NCBI RefSeq assembly: GCF_918797505.1
Contig: NC_092796.1
Location: 50,970,411-51,034,410 of the forward strand
Source: Bemisia tabaci
Taxonomy: Eukaryota; Arthropoda; Insecta; Hemiptera; Aleyrodidae
Reading direction: 5' to 3'
DNA length: 64,000 nt
Numbering within the stretch: position 1 is the first letter of the stretch; the number at the start of each line of letters is the position of its first letter. Both the position numbers and the translations under genes were made by a program. The notes under the pieces were generated by a model. The model had not been told where the DNA came from, searched no databases, and was given only the letters and a program-made list of their open reading frames with translations. This document shows, in pieces, positions 46,953-56,685 of this stretch.

Positions 46953-47543
46953 TGTAGTCACGCGGTTTTTCCTAAGTCAGGATTCTTGGCCTGAGGGCGA
47001 TTTTGGGCGATTTTTCGTAGGTCGCGTCCACCCTCGGATGATACGCGAAATCCTCGAATTCTCAATGTTTGCTTTGAAAACACCACCACACACACGGATG
47101 TTTCGCGAACAACGGTGCTTGACTTTTTGATTTATTGTGCGGCCCACCGAAGAGAAACAATCGGAATGAATGACGTCAGAAAATATGCACAGAGGATGGA
47201 CCGGAAACGAGGTTCCTTCACGGATTGGATTTTGTTGTTCTTATTATTTCGAGAATGATCAAACTGGATTAGGCGAAGGGGATTGAGTGACGTCATTTCA
47301 TGTGATATGGATTCAACTTTCATAGGGCTGCTTTCTGTAGTAACTCTATATTTGCTCTGGTTAGGGTGTTGCACAAGCACTTAATTTACACTGAGCCAAC
47401 TCTTTTTTCGAAACTTTAACGAAGATGTTGCAAACCGCTTTTTTGAGAGAAAATGAGTGGAAATTCTGAAACACAGCAATGGAGATACGTGGTTTCGCAC
47501 TTTGGCCATCGATATGGGCCTCTTTGAGGAAAGGAGCAGCGAG
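46953..47543. other. No gene recognised
   Basis: Short overlapping frames only. Part (GAGATACGTGGTTTCGCACTT near 47480) resembles the arm of the foldback element at 53144-53424. Confidence 0.35.
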
Positions 47544-47811
47544 CTGATTGTTGAAATTGATAGACAAAGCTATAGACAAAGAAGACACAAGGAGTATGGA
47601 GCGGTCCTTTTGGTTGCAATATGTGGTTCTTATAGACTAAAAGAGCAAATGATGGACTAACTAAAGGGTCTCTCGTGGGTTGCTGTCAGTGAGTCTATTA
47701 ACTACTTCCTTTGTCCATTTCAACCACCTGCTTCCACCAATAGGATGCCTTCATATCCCTGTTGTCTCTCTGCTTTGTCTATAGCTCTTGTCTATAAATT
47801 TCATCAATCAG
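47544..47811. mobile_element. Foldback element with CTGATTGTTGAAATT ends
   Basis: CTGATTGTTGAAATTGATAG, ACAAAGCTATAGACAAAG on the left pair imperfectly with CTTTGTCTATAGCTCTTGTC and TATAAATTTCATCAATCAG on the right. About 268 bp, non-coding. Confidence 0.8.
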
Positions 47812-47832
47812 CCCGCTGGTCAAGAAACAACT

Positions 47833-48085
47833 CTGCCGTGCTAAGGAAGAACGCCGTATGAACATTCGAGAGTTGCCAAATTTCCTTTGATAAAACGTGT
47901 ATTTTTGACGCAATTTAAGCATTTTTTTACTTGAAATTTTCTGATATTTTAAGTGAACTTGCTCATAAAATGGTCTGAAAATTTTTGGGGAAAATATTTT
48001 CAATTTTCCCAGTAAATTCGGGTTTTATCGAAGGAAATTTGACAACGCCTGAAGTTTCATACGGCGTTTTTCCTTAACACGGCAG
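47833..48085. mobile_element. MITE family A, copy 5
   Basis: CTGCCGTGCTAAGGAAGAAC to GTTTTTCCTTAACACGGCAG with the GAGAGTTGCCAAATTTCC / GGAAATTTGACAACGCC pair inside. The flanking 4-mers do not match. Confidence 0.9.
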
Positions 48086-48705
48086 AGCAGAACCATGATC
48101 ATGACCCTAAATCTCGGATCCGAAAACCTTCGAAAGGCTCCGATCCGGCAACTAGCAGTAAGTGGCAAACATTTGCCACTATTCCACTAGTTTGTGCGGG
48201 CGGGGGATGGTGGCAGGGAGGGGGATGTGGGGCTGGCATTCACGCGAATGCCCACAAGGCTGGTACTGACGCGGATGCGGGGAGGATCTGACTGAAAACA
48301 GTGGAGATGAGATGGCCGATAGTTTAAGCAGCCAGTTCTAACGGCTGCAACCGCGGTCGGTCGGTCGGGAGTCAGTAATTACGACAATTGCCAAGGATCG
48401 GTGCCGTCCCGTAACTGCTGTAAGAGTACAACCGTTTGAGGCGCGGGGAGGGCGGGGGGTGGGGACTCCGAGGCAACATGGAAAATTGGACGATTTAACT
48501 AGTCGCGTTTAGCTTCGCGATTTTCCGTGCGAGATGATTACGTTACAACCGAGCGTTATGACTCCTCACATGGTTGTCGGACTCGCCTGTATCGTTGTGG
48601 TCATGTGAAGAGGGGAAATTATTGAAAAGTTGGTAAGCGCCACTAGGTGTTGCTAAGATTCGTCATTCCCCTTACGAGAGAATGTTAGCACATTTGAAGG
48701 GCTTA
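48086..48705. other. No gene recognised
   Basis: A G-rich stretch (48195-48235, 48440-48470) in mixed-composition DNA. No frame is supported. Confidence 0.35.
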
Positions 48706-48936
48706 GAGGACAAGGCGCATCATAAGTGCAGTTTTCGAAAAAATTAAGATTTTAATATTTTTGAGTAAAACTAGTCTAAATGCATGTTTTGTGAAAAATT
48801 TGCTCCCAAATTCCAATTTTTAAGCATCTAAAAATCAGTTTGAACTTTCTTTCCGCCATAGTGATCCATGTAATTTCAAACTTCAAACACGTATTTCTTG
48901 ATATAGGAAAAACTGCACTTATGCACCTTGTCCTCC
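48706..48936. mobile_element. MITE family J, copy 2
   Basis: GAGGACAAGGCGCATCATAA to the complement of GAGGACAAGGTGCATAAGTG, homologous throughout to 7679-7913. Its ends are better conserved than those of copy 1. Confidence 0.85.
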
Positions 48937-50900
48937 AAGCTCCTCATTTCAATGATGCTGAATTTTCCCTCGCAAATTACATTTTTATTAGGAGAATCTT
49001 AAACATTCCAAGCTGAAAATTTCACTGATCTCATGCAAAAATTTGAAAAAAATTTGGACAAAAATTGCAAAGATACATTTTTGTAAAAAAAAATTATTTT
49101 TTTAAATTAATTTTGCAACCTTGGAATAGAGCAACGTTACTTTCTTCGGGAAATGACGGATAAAGCAACTTTTTCCCCGGAAACTAAGGACCGGGGAAAG
49201 CAATAATTCTTGTTCTAAAAATTAAACCAACATTTGAAGAAAAAATCCTCATGAAGTTCGATAAAGCGAAGATATTTGGGTTGATTTTTGGTGAGAAACA
49301 CCATGTACAATCTGAGCAACACTCGATGGCGCCTCTCAAGTTTTTAATTTCCACTCCTCAATATATGGTGCTATCCAATATCTTATTTGCGAAATTGGAT
49401 TGCGCCAATATTCGTTAATAAAGAGAGACATGATTTTCTCTAACTGAGGAAGTGTTTTGCGATATCCCTCTCTGAAGCGAAAAAAAATTAGATCGATTTT
49501 ACATGGGCTAGATGCTGAAGTATTTATTGATAAGTTACGTATTATTTAGTTTGTCGAATCTTAAATTGTGACAAGAAAACTCCCACTTTCTTACTGCGAT
49601 ACAGAGAGGCAAAGAAGATGTAAATATTGTAGATTTTTCATTTATCGAGCTTTAAGAGATTTTCCACGTGTAGTAGTTTCTCTTTTTCTGTGAAAAATTT
49701 GTTTGTTTCAATTTTAGTTTTTACGTAGAGTTCCAAAGTGATCTACATATTATACTTTTGCGAGTAAAGCCATGAAATTAAAAAGAAATCACTATAGTTG
49801 AAGGAACAACAATGGTAACGAGATGAAAATGGGAATACACTTCTTAACGAAATTTCCGGATAGTCTCCACCATAATTACAGTAGGTGATTGAAATATGGA
49901 AATTTTGAGTCATGTCTCATGCATATAGAATGTAAGGGAAAATTCGTGTAGTTAAATGAAAAATAGCGCTAACCATTATCTTTTTTAAAAGTATAACATC
50001 TTATAATTTCGTCAAATTTAAAATATTAAACTTTACCTACTTTCAGTCTAGCTGCAAGGTCAGGTATGACGTGCTTAAAAGCAATTGACTTTAATTCGAA
50101 ATCATGGTAATTTAAGGTGACAAAAAGTATAAGAAATCAGTTATTGCATGTGGCAATAATAATAATAGTAATAATTCTGTGCTTGAAACCTACTGTAAAT
50201 ATAAGCACTGTAGGATGAATAATATCATTATAGAACATCATATTACTGATAACTGCCTATTTTAAATGGCTTTCTGCCGTATTTTTAAATGTTTTAATAA
50301 ATGCAATCTCCTATCAAATACTTCATTGATCTTGTTCAGTCATTCTTCATTCTTTCATTTTTAAAAATTACAAAGTGCACACACATATTTCAATGGAATT
50401 TCCTAAAATCTTTTTGAACAATATTAATCCACGAAGAACAAGTTGAAAGTTGCGTATTCTAAGCTCTTTTTTAAAACGCGCATCACCGAGAAAGTCAAGC
50501 CGGTGTCCAAAAATATCCGCCCCGCTATGGGTAAACTTTCGTGAACGTAACTTCTCTGCCGCGATGTATGATCTTTGCAGTCCAGCATTGATAGCGGTTG
50601 GACAGGTCATAAATCGTGGCAGAGAACTTGCGTTGTCAAAAGTGTACCCGTGGAGGGACGGATTTTTTTTTGACAGTATATTGGCTTTCTCAATGATGTG
50701 CGTGTAAATAGGAGCTCAAAATATAGAACTTTGCATGAACTTGTTTTTCAGGGTAAATATTCTTTAAAAAATAGAGCAGAATTTCTGTGCACTACGTGCA
50801 CTTTCTATTTTTCAAAAATTAAAGGGGTTTTTTTTGGGTTTTTTTTTGGTTTTTTTAAGGTAAAGAGGAATTCTTAACGAAATGATAAAAATTGAGTTGA
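48937..50900. other. No gene recognised; AT-rich flank of the gene cluster
   Basis: Strongly AT-rich DNA with short poly-A/T runs and an AATAATAATAGTAATAA stretch near 50156. The frames at 50368-50707 overlap on both strands and are not supported. Confidence 0.35.
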
Positions 50901-50944
50901 GGAATTAACAACACACGTGTATTTTGATCAACTGAGGAACATGG
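50901..50944 (-). promoter_or_regulatory. Conserved 3'-UTR block of gene 1
   Basis: On the mRNA strand CATGTTCCTCAGTTGATCAA is followed by AATACACGTGTGTTGTTAAT. The same block lies downstream of both paralogues (56579-56630 and 63146-63197). It is preceded by a TGTAAGTC motif shortly after the stop codon. It includes a stretch complementary to this gene's own 5' UTR. Confidence 0.7.
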
Positions 50945-50993
50945 CTTGAAGACATTGTCGACTTACAATAATCTCACAATCCGGGGGAAGCAT

Positions 50994-51590
50994 CTAGCTG
51001 TGGCAGGGTTCGACGGGAGGGCAGACTTCCTCGACGATGATGGCGGGCTTGGCTGGGGCTTCGTGCACCTGGGGGTGTTCGTACTCGTCGACAACGACGG
51101 GCTTCTGGGTGTAGGCGTGGAGGACAGCACCCTGGGTGTGCTTGACGATGTAAGGCTGTCCGTAGTAGTGGAAGACAGAGGGAGCAGAGTGGTGCTCGAT
51201 CACCTGGGGTTCACGGTGAACTCCGTAGGTGTATGGCACTGGGAGGTTGGACTTGACTACGACGGGCTTGATCTCCGGAACTGGAGCCGGGCAGGGAGCG
51301 TGGTGAGAGCGGGCGACAGGGGTGGCGATGGCGGATTCGTATCTGGCGACGGGGGCGGCGTCACGGACTTGGTAGACTGGGTACTGAGATTGAGAGGAGA
51401 TCTCGGGGGTGGCAGCGTACTGGATTCCGGATGATTCCAGAGACTTCAGGTCACCGGCGTAAGCGTAAGAAGGGTACTGCTGGTAGGATCCTCCGTAGTA
51501 AGACTGGCTGGTGGCCGGGATGTTGTAGTAAGGGTACTCGGCGGCGTGGGCAGCGGCCAAGAAGGCGACGACGGACAGAGCAACGAACAT
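50994..51590 (-). CDS. Secreted cuticle-like structural protein, paralogue 1 (198 aa)
   Basis: Probable extracellular structural protein. Residues 1-16 (MFVALSVVAFLAAAHA) form a signal peptide with an AHA|A-type cleavage site, followed by an EYPYY motif. Residues about 20-95 are Tyr/Ser/Ala/Pro-rich and unique to this copy. Residues 100-190 are the family's 91-residue domain, from APC-PAPVPE to EEVC-PP, with Cys100 and Cys190 at its edges. An extra Cys sits near the C-terminus (EPCHS). No Rebers-Riddiford chitin-binding motif is visible, so 'cuticle-like' rests on composition, secretion and clustering. The ATG lies in CCACCACC-ATG with a TATA box about 75 bp upstream, and it is the first Met before the signal peptide. 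The coding region is GC-rich within AT-rich flanks and uninterrupted. Alternatives are another secreted matrix, salivary or eggshell protein. Confidence 0.88.
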   Translation of the reverse strand: MFVALSVVAFLAAAHAAEYPYYNIPATSQSYYGGSYQQYPSYAYAGDLKSLESSGIQYAATPEISSQSQYPVYQVRDAAPVARYESAIATPVARSHHAPCPAPVPEIKPVVVKSNLPVPYTYGVHREPQVIEHHSAPSVFHYYGQPYIVKHTQGAVLHAYTQKPVVVDEYEHPQVHEAPAKPAIIVEEVCPPVEPCHS

Positions 51591-51598
51591 GGTGGTGG

Positions 51599-51616
51599 AT
51601 TCCTTGGATGATCAAG
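51599..51616 (-). promoter_or_regulatory. 5'-UTR element complementary to 3'-UTR block (gene 1)
   Basis: The mRNA-strand sequence TTGATCATCCAAGGAATC just before the start can pair with TTCCTCAGTTGATCAA in the 3' UTR at 13 of 16 positions. Its counterparts in the other two genes pair better. Confidence 0.45.
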
Positions 51617-51662
51617 TGTGAATAGTAAATATACTAATGATTGAATTGATAGGCGGCACGAG

Positions 51663-51670
51663 TATTTAAG
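51663..51670 (-). promoter_or_regulatory. TATA box, gene 1
   Basis: CTTAAATA on the minus strand, followed about 30 bp later by an initiator-like CATTAGT. Gene 3 has the same CTTAAATA/CATTAGT pair. Confidence 0.75.
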
Positions 51671-52357
51671 CTCGACAAGTTGTCTACACCTGCTCTTTGT
51701 GGGTGGCGAAGAGCCGCTTTGAGTTTGTTTGTGATTTCAAAGTTCGTTTGCGTCAACCGCGCGGTCAGTCCCTTATGTTCGTTGTTTTGTTTTCGCGGTT
51801 CTTCTAAGCGCTTTGATTTTCCTCGATCGTGGAAAGTTCAAAGTACGGGAGGAAAATTTGTGAAGTTGAGGGAGACACGGAGGTAGAAGAGCATCGACCC
51901 AGAAAAATAACTAGAAAGTTTCCTGTGGATACTTCAATCGGTTTTGGATGGAAAGATGAGAAAAAGAAATCGGAAATTTTATTTGGGTATAGCAGTACGT
52001 TACGTAGGGACAGTGGGACATGATCGTTCTCTACTCCAAGGGGACAGCAAATGTAAGATAAAGGTGAAGCATTTCTTAAAGGTGGTTTCTGTTCAAAGAA
52101 AACTTACCTAAAAAAAATAAGCCTTTTGGTTTGGTAAACGAGAAGGGCCTCAAAATCTCTCATTTCCTGAGAGTATAGTAATTTCTAATTTTTTCGTCTT
52201 TCAGTGATACAAGAGACAGCACCTTTAATTAGTGGAGTTAAGAGAGAAACCAATCACACTATATGGCCTGGAACGGCGACTTAGGGAGAAATGATGACGA
52301 GGACTTGAGATGAAAAGGAGAAGCCCTCGGCGCGGCAATTGACATGTAACACATATT
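51671..52357. other. Upstream flank of gene 1; no other gene
   Basis: Moderately AT-rich DNA that may hold regulatory sites for gene 1. I found no block conserved with the other two upstream regions beyond the core promoter. Confidence 0.4.
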
Positions 52358-52560
52358 AGCGCCTACAAGACTGCACGAATACTTCACGCTTTGCATCAAA
52401 CACAGTGCGGTTATTGTGGTCAGCGTGAAACGGATAGCGCCTGCAAGAATGCATGAATACTTCACGCATTGCGCCAAACACAGTGCGGTCAGCGTGAAAC
52501 GCATAGCGCCTACAAGACTGTGTGAATACTTCACGCATTGCGCCAAACACAGCGCGGTCA
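52358..52560 (+). repeat. Tandem array, 69-78-bp unit, three copies
   Basis: Units begin AGCGCCTACAAGACTG / AGCGCCTGCAAGAATG at 52358, 52436 and 52505. Each contains AATACTTCACGC-TTGCG, AAACACAGTGCGGT and CAGCGTGAAACG. The first unit is 9 bp longer. The core GCGCCTACAA...TACTTCACGC matches the hairpin inside the giant inverted repeat (216-291). Repetitive frames across it are not genes. Confidence 0.92.
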
Positions 52561-53143
52561 TTTCTTATGAATGGAAGGCCTTGTCCATTAGAGATAGGTT
52601 TACAAAACTTGACTTTCGCGCGAAATTCCGTGACCTTTTGCTAGTAGTGTTGACAGGGCTTTCCCAAAAGATGTGTTCAACACGAGTAAACGCGTCTTAT
52701 GCACTCCTCCCCATGCTGGCACATTCACTTGATGGTTTTTATTGACGTTTCAAAACGAATGAGAAGAGGGCGGCAAAATACAGGCGGCCCACGGGCGGCG
52801 AGTAGGAAAATCCGGCCCTGAATGCTGCTGCAAAGGCTTTGTAAAAACAAACAAATTACCATTTGGTTGACACTCCGGTGCAATTATAAATGTATGTCCT
52901 GATATTTTACATTGGATTTGGTAGCAATTTCTTGGATTTTGATAATGAGAAAGATGTTCGAGTTATCAATACTGAACCTGGGGTACAGGATGTCCGCACT
53001 TTCAAAGTGGAAAAATACAGCCAACTCGGAAATCCACAGCTTAATCAATCTTCAATGTTTATTTCAGTTTTAATACATTGATAGCAAATCTTTAAAATTC
53101 CAGCAATTTTGCTCGTTTTTCAAGTTTTTTTGATAGCATTTCC
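52561..53143. other. No gene recognised
   Basis: No supported coding sequence or repeat pair. Confidence 0.35.
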
Positions 53144-53424
53144 CAGTGCTATTTCGACGGTGAAACTCCCAAACCACGCATCTCGGTTTGCGACTTTCGC
53201 AGATTCCCTATCATATTTTATTTTTTAGATGGAAAACTACTCAACATCAATTTCTTACAGCTTCCGTGATTCTTCACCTCTGCTAGAAGAAAATTCTGTG
53301 AACTTCGAGGAATGATGTTGATTTGTCCTTCTTCAAAAAAATAAAATGGGAACGGAGATGTTCAAACATTGTAAACGAGATACGTGGTTTTGGAGTTTCA
53401 CCGTCGATTTTCCAAAGAGCACCA
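53144..53424. mobile_element. Foldback element with CGACGGTGAAACTCC arms
   Basis: TTCGACGGTGAAACTCCCAA, ACCACGCATCTCG on the left pairs with CGAGATACGTGGTTTTGGAG, TTTCACCGTCGA on the right. Related arm sequence occurs near 35280 and 47480, so this is a dispersed family. A minus-strand frame of 155 codons starting outside at 53750 runs into the right arm. Confidence 0.75.
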
Positions 53425-54016
53425 GTCTCAGTGTCATCAATGTCAAAAAATCCCTCTTCCTCAATTTCCTCAATAACTCGCATCGCAGTCTCTTTTTTGA
53501 ATCGATAGTGCCTTTTTCGTGGGCGTTTACACATGAAAATGCTGGAAATCGCCACTCCGAATTTTAAATCGGTACTTTTAATTTGTTTTTTCTTTATATA
53601 AATGTCTGATTCCAAGAAATTTGATGAGAGCACATGCAGTGAGTAATCCCTCAAATCCCGTGAACGACATGTAAATGTTCCATTATGATTTATTCCGCTG
53701 CTTATAAAAGCGTCTCGTAGATATACTAAGTTTAGAGAATAAAACTGCACAGCAGTCAGTACAAACCAGATAATTGAGAATGACGTAAGTCCATCGTTGT
53801 CGGTCCTTAATCAGCTTATTTCCATGGGATGACCTGATGCAGTTTTTATTTGAGGACAAATTTAACAACGCCGGGAGTGCGTTGAACTATAGAAACAGGT
53901 CCTTGCAAAGGGACAGTTAGACGTTTATCGCAAAAAATATAAACTTTAAAAGCGTGAATATTGCGCGTTTCTAAATCTTTACGTAGTCGGTAAGTTCGCA
54001 TCTACGGCCGTACATT
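53425..54016. other. No supported gene
   Basis: The minus-strand frame to 53750 contains KKETAMRVIEEIEEEGFFDI and looks fairly protein-like. However, it depends on the foldback arm and has no family match that I know, so it is not called as a gene. Confidence 0.35.
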
Positions 54017-54141
54017 TCGTCGCTCCTCTGGCGTAACGGCGTATCTCGATTCCAGCGTGAGCCCTTCTTCTCCGTATAACTCTATGCCTTTCGAGGCTCG
54101 TATGGAAATAGAGATACACCCTTACGTCAGAGGAGCGACGA
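54017..54141. mobile_element. MITE family D, copy 2
   Basis: TCGTCGCTCCTCTGGCGTAA to TTACGTCAGAGGAGCGACGA with paired GGCGTATCTCGATT / AATAGAGATACACC inside. Confidence 0.9.
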
Positions 54142-54175
54142 TTTTGTCGAAATCCTGGATATTGGCGGACTCGGC

Positions 54176-54306
54176 AAATTGGCAACATTGTTTTTCTCCA
54201 TTCAAACCTATGGAAGTGTATTGATTCTTGGAGGGGCCAGGTGCTCTGACAAGAATCGATTATTCAACATAGGTTTAAACGGAGGGAATCCCGTGTTGCC
54301 AAATTG
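54176..54306. mobile_element. Foldback element with CAAATTGGCAAC ends
   Basis: CAAATTGGCAACATTG, CCATTCAAACCTATG on the left pairs imperfectly with CATAGGTTTAAACGG, CGTGTTGCCAAATTG on the right, with AAGAATCGATTATT-type sequence in between. Confidence 0.75.
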
Positions 54307-54563
54307 CTGGATCCACCTCTGATCCTGGAATGCTTTTCTTTTTTATTTTGTGTTTTTGTGAAGCTGAGTCATTTTAATCCCCCACAAGGCTCTGTTTGCA
54401 GAGTTATACCGTTAATTTTTACTCGCGGTTCGTAATAATTGTCCTTTTCATGATGCTATGTTGTACGGACTTCCTCAGACCTTCCTCCATCACAATGTGA
54501 ATTATCTAGGGCGTCCCTAAGAATAGGAACTGTTTACGGAACGACTACGAATACAGCCTTCAG

Positions 54564-54718
54564 CGACGATTCTTGAAAGTTGGCAACACTGATACTCGTC
54601 CATTTGAATGTATGTGGAACAATCGATTCTTAGCACGGCAGCTTGCCTCACCTAAAATCGATATTTTGAATGGCTTTAAATCGAAGCAAAACAATGTTGC
54701 CAACTTGCAAAATCGCCA
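54564..54718. mobile_element. Foldback element related to 54176-54306
   Basis: GCGACGATTCTTGAAAGTTG, GCAACACTG on the left pairs imperfectly with AATGTTGCCAACTTGCAAAA, TCGCC on the right. Inside, TTAGCACGGCAG at 54630-54641 equals the right terminal end of family A, hinting at a partial insertion. Confidence 0.7.
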
Positions 54719-56309
54719 CCGACAGCCTATGAGAGAATGGTACTCATTAATGGAATAGATCATGTTTGTATTAAAGTCTTGAGTATACGGGAAAATAAAT
54801 TTAATTCAAGTTTCAAATATTTCTTTGCCGTGTCAAGTCTGAAGTCGATTGTGACACTGAACCAGTTCCTCCATATTAAAAGGCATTTTGAGTAAATTGA
54901 GTTTTTAATATTTATCTTGAATATTAATTTATTGTTTCTTTTTTTATTTTAAGACTTTTTTCTTTAAAAATCTCCTAGTTGGAAAGAAAAATATATGCGC
55001 TCGTGTGAGTTGAACAAAGCCTCTGCTCCGATTCAACAAGATTAAAATTGTGGAAAAATTTCTTGTTTCTTTTTTTTAAACAAAAATTAAAAACTGTAAA
55101 AAAAACCAATACTCATAACCTAATTCATTCAAAATTGTTTCCCTCATTAAATATTGCAATATTTTCACAAGCTAGTAATCTTGCATCCGGAAAATGGCTC
55201 TGTTCCATTAATTCCTTCCAGATTGGTCAAGTGAGCAAAGAACATCGAAAAAAGAGTGTATTTCATTTGAAATTTGACTTCATCCCACAAATCAGAAAAA
55301 ATAAAAGAAATATTAAAGTTTAAACTGATGCAAAAACTCTAGGCAACTACAGGAACTGTCCAATTTTATTCAGTTGATGAATGATATGGTAAATAATTAA
55401 TCGAATAAATGTCATTATTTGTAGTCAATGTGATTTTTGGTCCACTCAAGACTTGAAGTTTTAAACGATGAAATATAAAAGTTCTAAGCTCACAAATGTT
55501 GAATTTAAATGACTGTCTTTAAATTAATCATTGAGAGCTTGCAATTTTTATTGTTTTTGGTTTTTTGTCGTCATTACACTATCTGAGATTTCTAACTGTG
55601 ATACTTTTAATACTTGAGTATGAGCATTGCTAGATCCCACAAATACCTATTTCATTTCCTCAAGATGAAATTAAAAATTTTAAAATCAGAAATGATAGGA
55701 ATTTCATACTTCACGACTTTCTTTGGTATCCTCGAGAGAAACTGTACTTTTTCCTTTAGCTAATAGCTCAATGGGGGAAAAAACTGTCTAGAATTCCACA
55801 ATAGGTTGCACTTGGGATTATTAGTTCTCAAATACCTAAAGTAGCAATTACTCTCTTCATATACCTATCAATGATCATAATTTTTGAAGATCCTAAAAAA
55901 CAAGACCTCTCGAGAATTTGCTAAAGTGGAAAATTTGAAATTCAAAAAATACTGCTAAAATCTTTTTTGCAAAAGACTATAGTCGTACTAAAAAAGAGAA
56001 AGAAACTATGTTAGCTGAAGAAACGTTTTTGCTACGTAAGAAATATGTTTCAACTATCGATTCTGTACTTTAAGCGTGTTTTTGAGTTTTTGTCTTAAGT
56101 TAGCATTGATTGAATTATCAGTTTTTTTTTATCATGAATTTAGTAATGATAGTAAGAACATGCGAAGGAGATTTTTTTTTAAATTCATTTTTTTCAAGAA
56201 GGAGAAAATATCTATCGCTTTCAAGGTTAATAATGCAATGCGAAGAGAGAACTTCCGATTACTATTCAAATATTTCCAATTTCTTTTAGAACAAAATGTA
56301 TTTTTTTTT
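54719..56309. other. No gene recognised; intergenic between genes 1 and 2
   Basis: Very AT-rich DNA with poly-T and poly-A runs. Frames at 55048-55323 and 56076-56357 are lysine/phenylalanine-rich by composition. Confidence 0.4.
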
Positions 56310-56488
56310 AAGGGAAACTTAGGAATATTTTTCTTTGAAATTTTCCAGACCCACTAAATAAAAATTGCAAATGAAATTTCAAAAATTCAAACAAAAAGTT
56401 CCTAAGTTTTCTAGAAAACTCACATTTTATTAAAAGAAATTAAAAAGCATCAGCATGTGGATTATGGCGTTTTCCCTTAGCATTGCAG
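56310..56488. mobile_element. Degenerate MITE family A right portion
   Basis: AATATTTTTCTTTGAAATTTTC matches the interior of the copy at 39840-40096, and GGCGTTTTCCCTTAGCATTGCAG matches the family A right end. It lies in the downstream flank of gene 2. Confidence 0.55.
56426..56431 (-). terminator. Candidate polyadenylation signal AATAAA for gene 2
   Basis: AATAAA on the minus strand, about 255 nt beyond the stop codon of gene 2, within the degenerate family A segment. It is the only perfect hexamer I noticed at a sensible distance, and use is inferred. Confidence 0.4.
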
Positions 56489-56578
56489 TGACTCATGTCG
56501 TAAATGATTAAGATCGATGATAATTATCATTGATTCTTGCTTTAAAAGGGAAAGTAAATCAGGAAAATGAGAAAAGTA

Positions 56579-56630
56579 GGAATTAAGTAATTAACAACAC
56601 ACGTGTATTTTGATCAACTGAGGAACATGG
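56579..56630 (-). promoter_or_regulatory. Conserved 3'-UTR block of gene 2
   Basis: Reads CATGTTCCTCAGTTGATCAA, AATACACGTGTG, TTGTTAATTACTTAATTCC on the mRNA strand. It matches the gene 3 block almost base for base, including the upstream TTGTTTTGTTTTCTCC and TGTAAGTCACCAAAGA. Confidence 0.75.
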
Positions 56631-56685
56631 GAGAAAACAAAACAACTATCTTTGGTGACTTACAAATGCGATGATGTTGCAACAC

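Noticed and set aside
46374..46961. Open frames across the gap
   Set aside because: Nearly all residues are undetermined N bases.
50946..51434. Long plus-strand open frame opposite gene 1 (also 56671-57399 and 63245-63895 opposite genes 2 and 3)
   Set aside because: They mirror the conserved minus-strand genes, encode Gly/Val/Asp-rich strings with no signal peptide or domain, and arise because the GC-rich coding sequence rarely makes stops on the other strand.
52259..52561. Repetitive frame on the minus strand (ALCLAQCVKYSxxLVGA units)
   Set aside because: It is the translation of the 69-78-bp tandem array and has no independent support.
53283..53750. 155-codon minus-strand frame with KKETAMRVIEEIEEEGFFDI
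   Set aside because: Protein-like in places, but its downstream third lies in a foldback arm that recurs elsewhere, and no start context or family was recognised.
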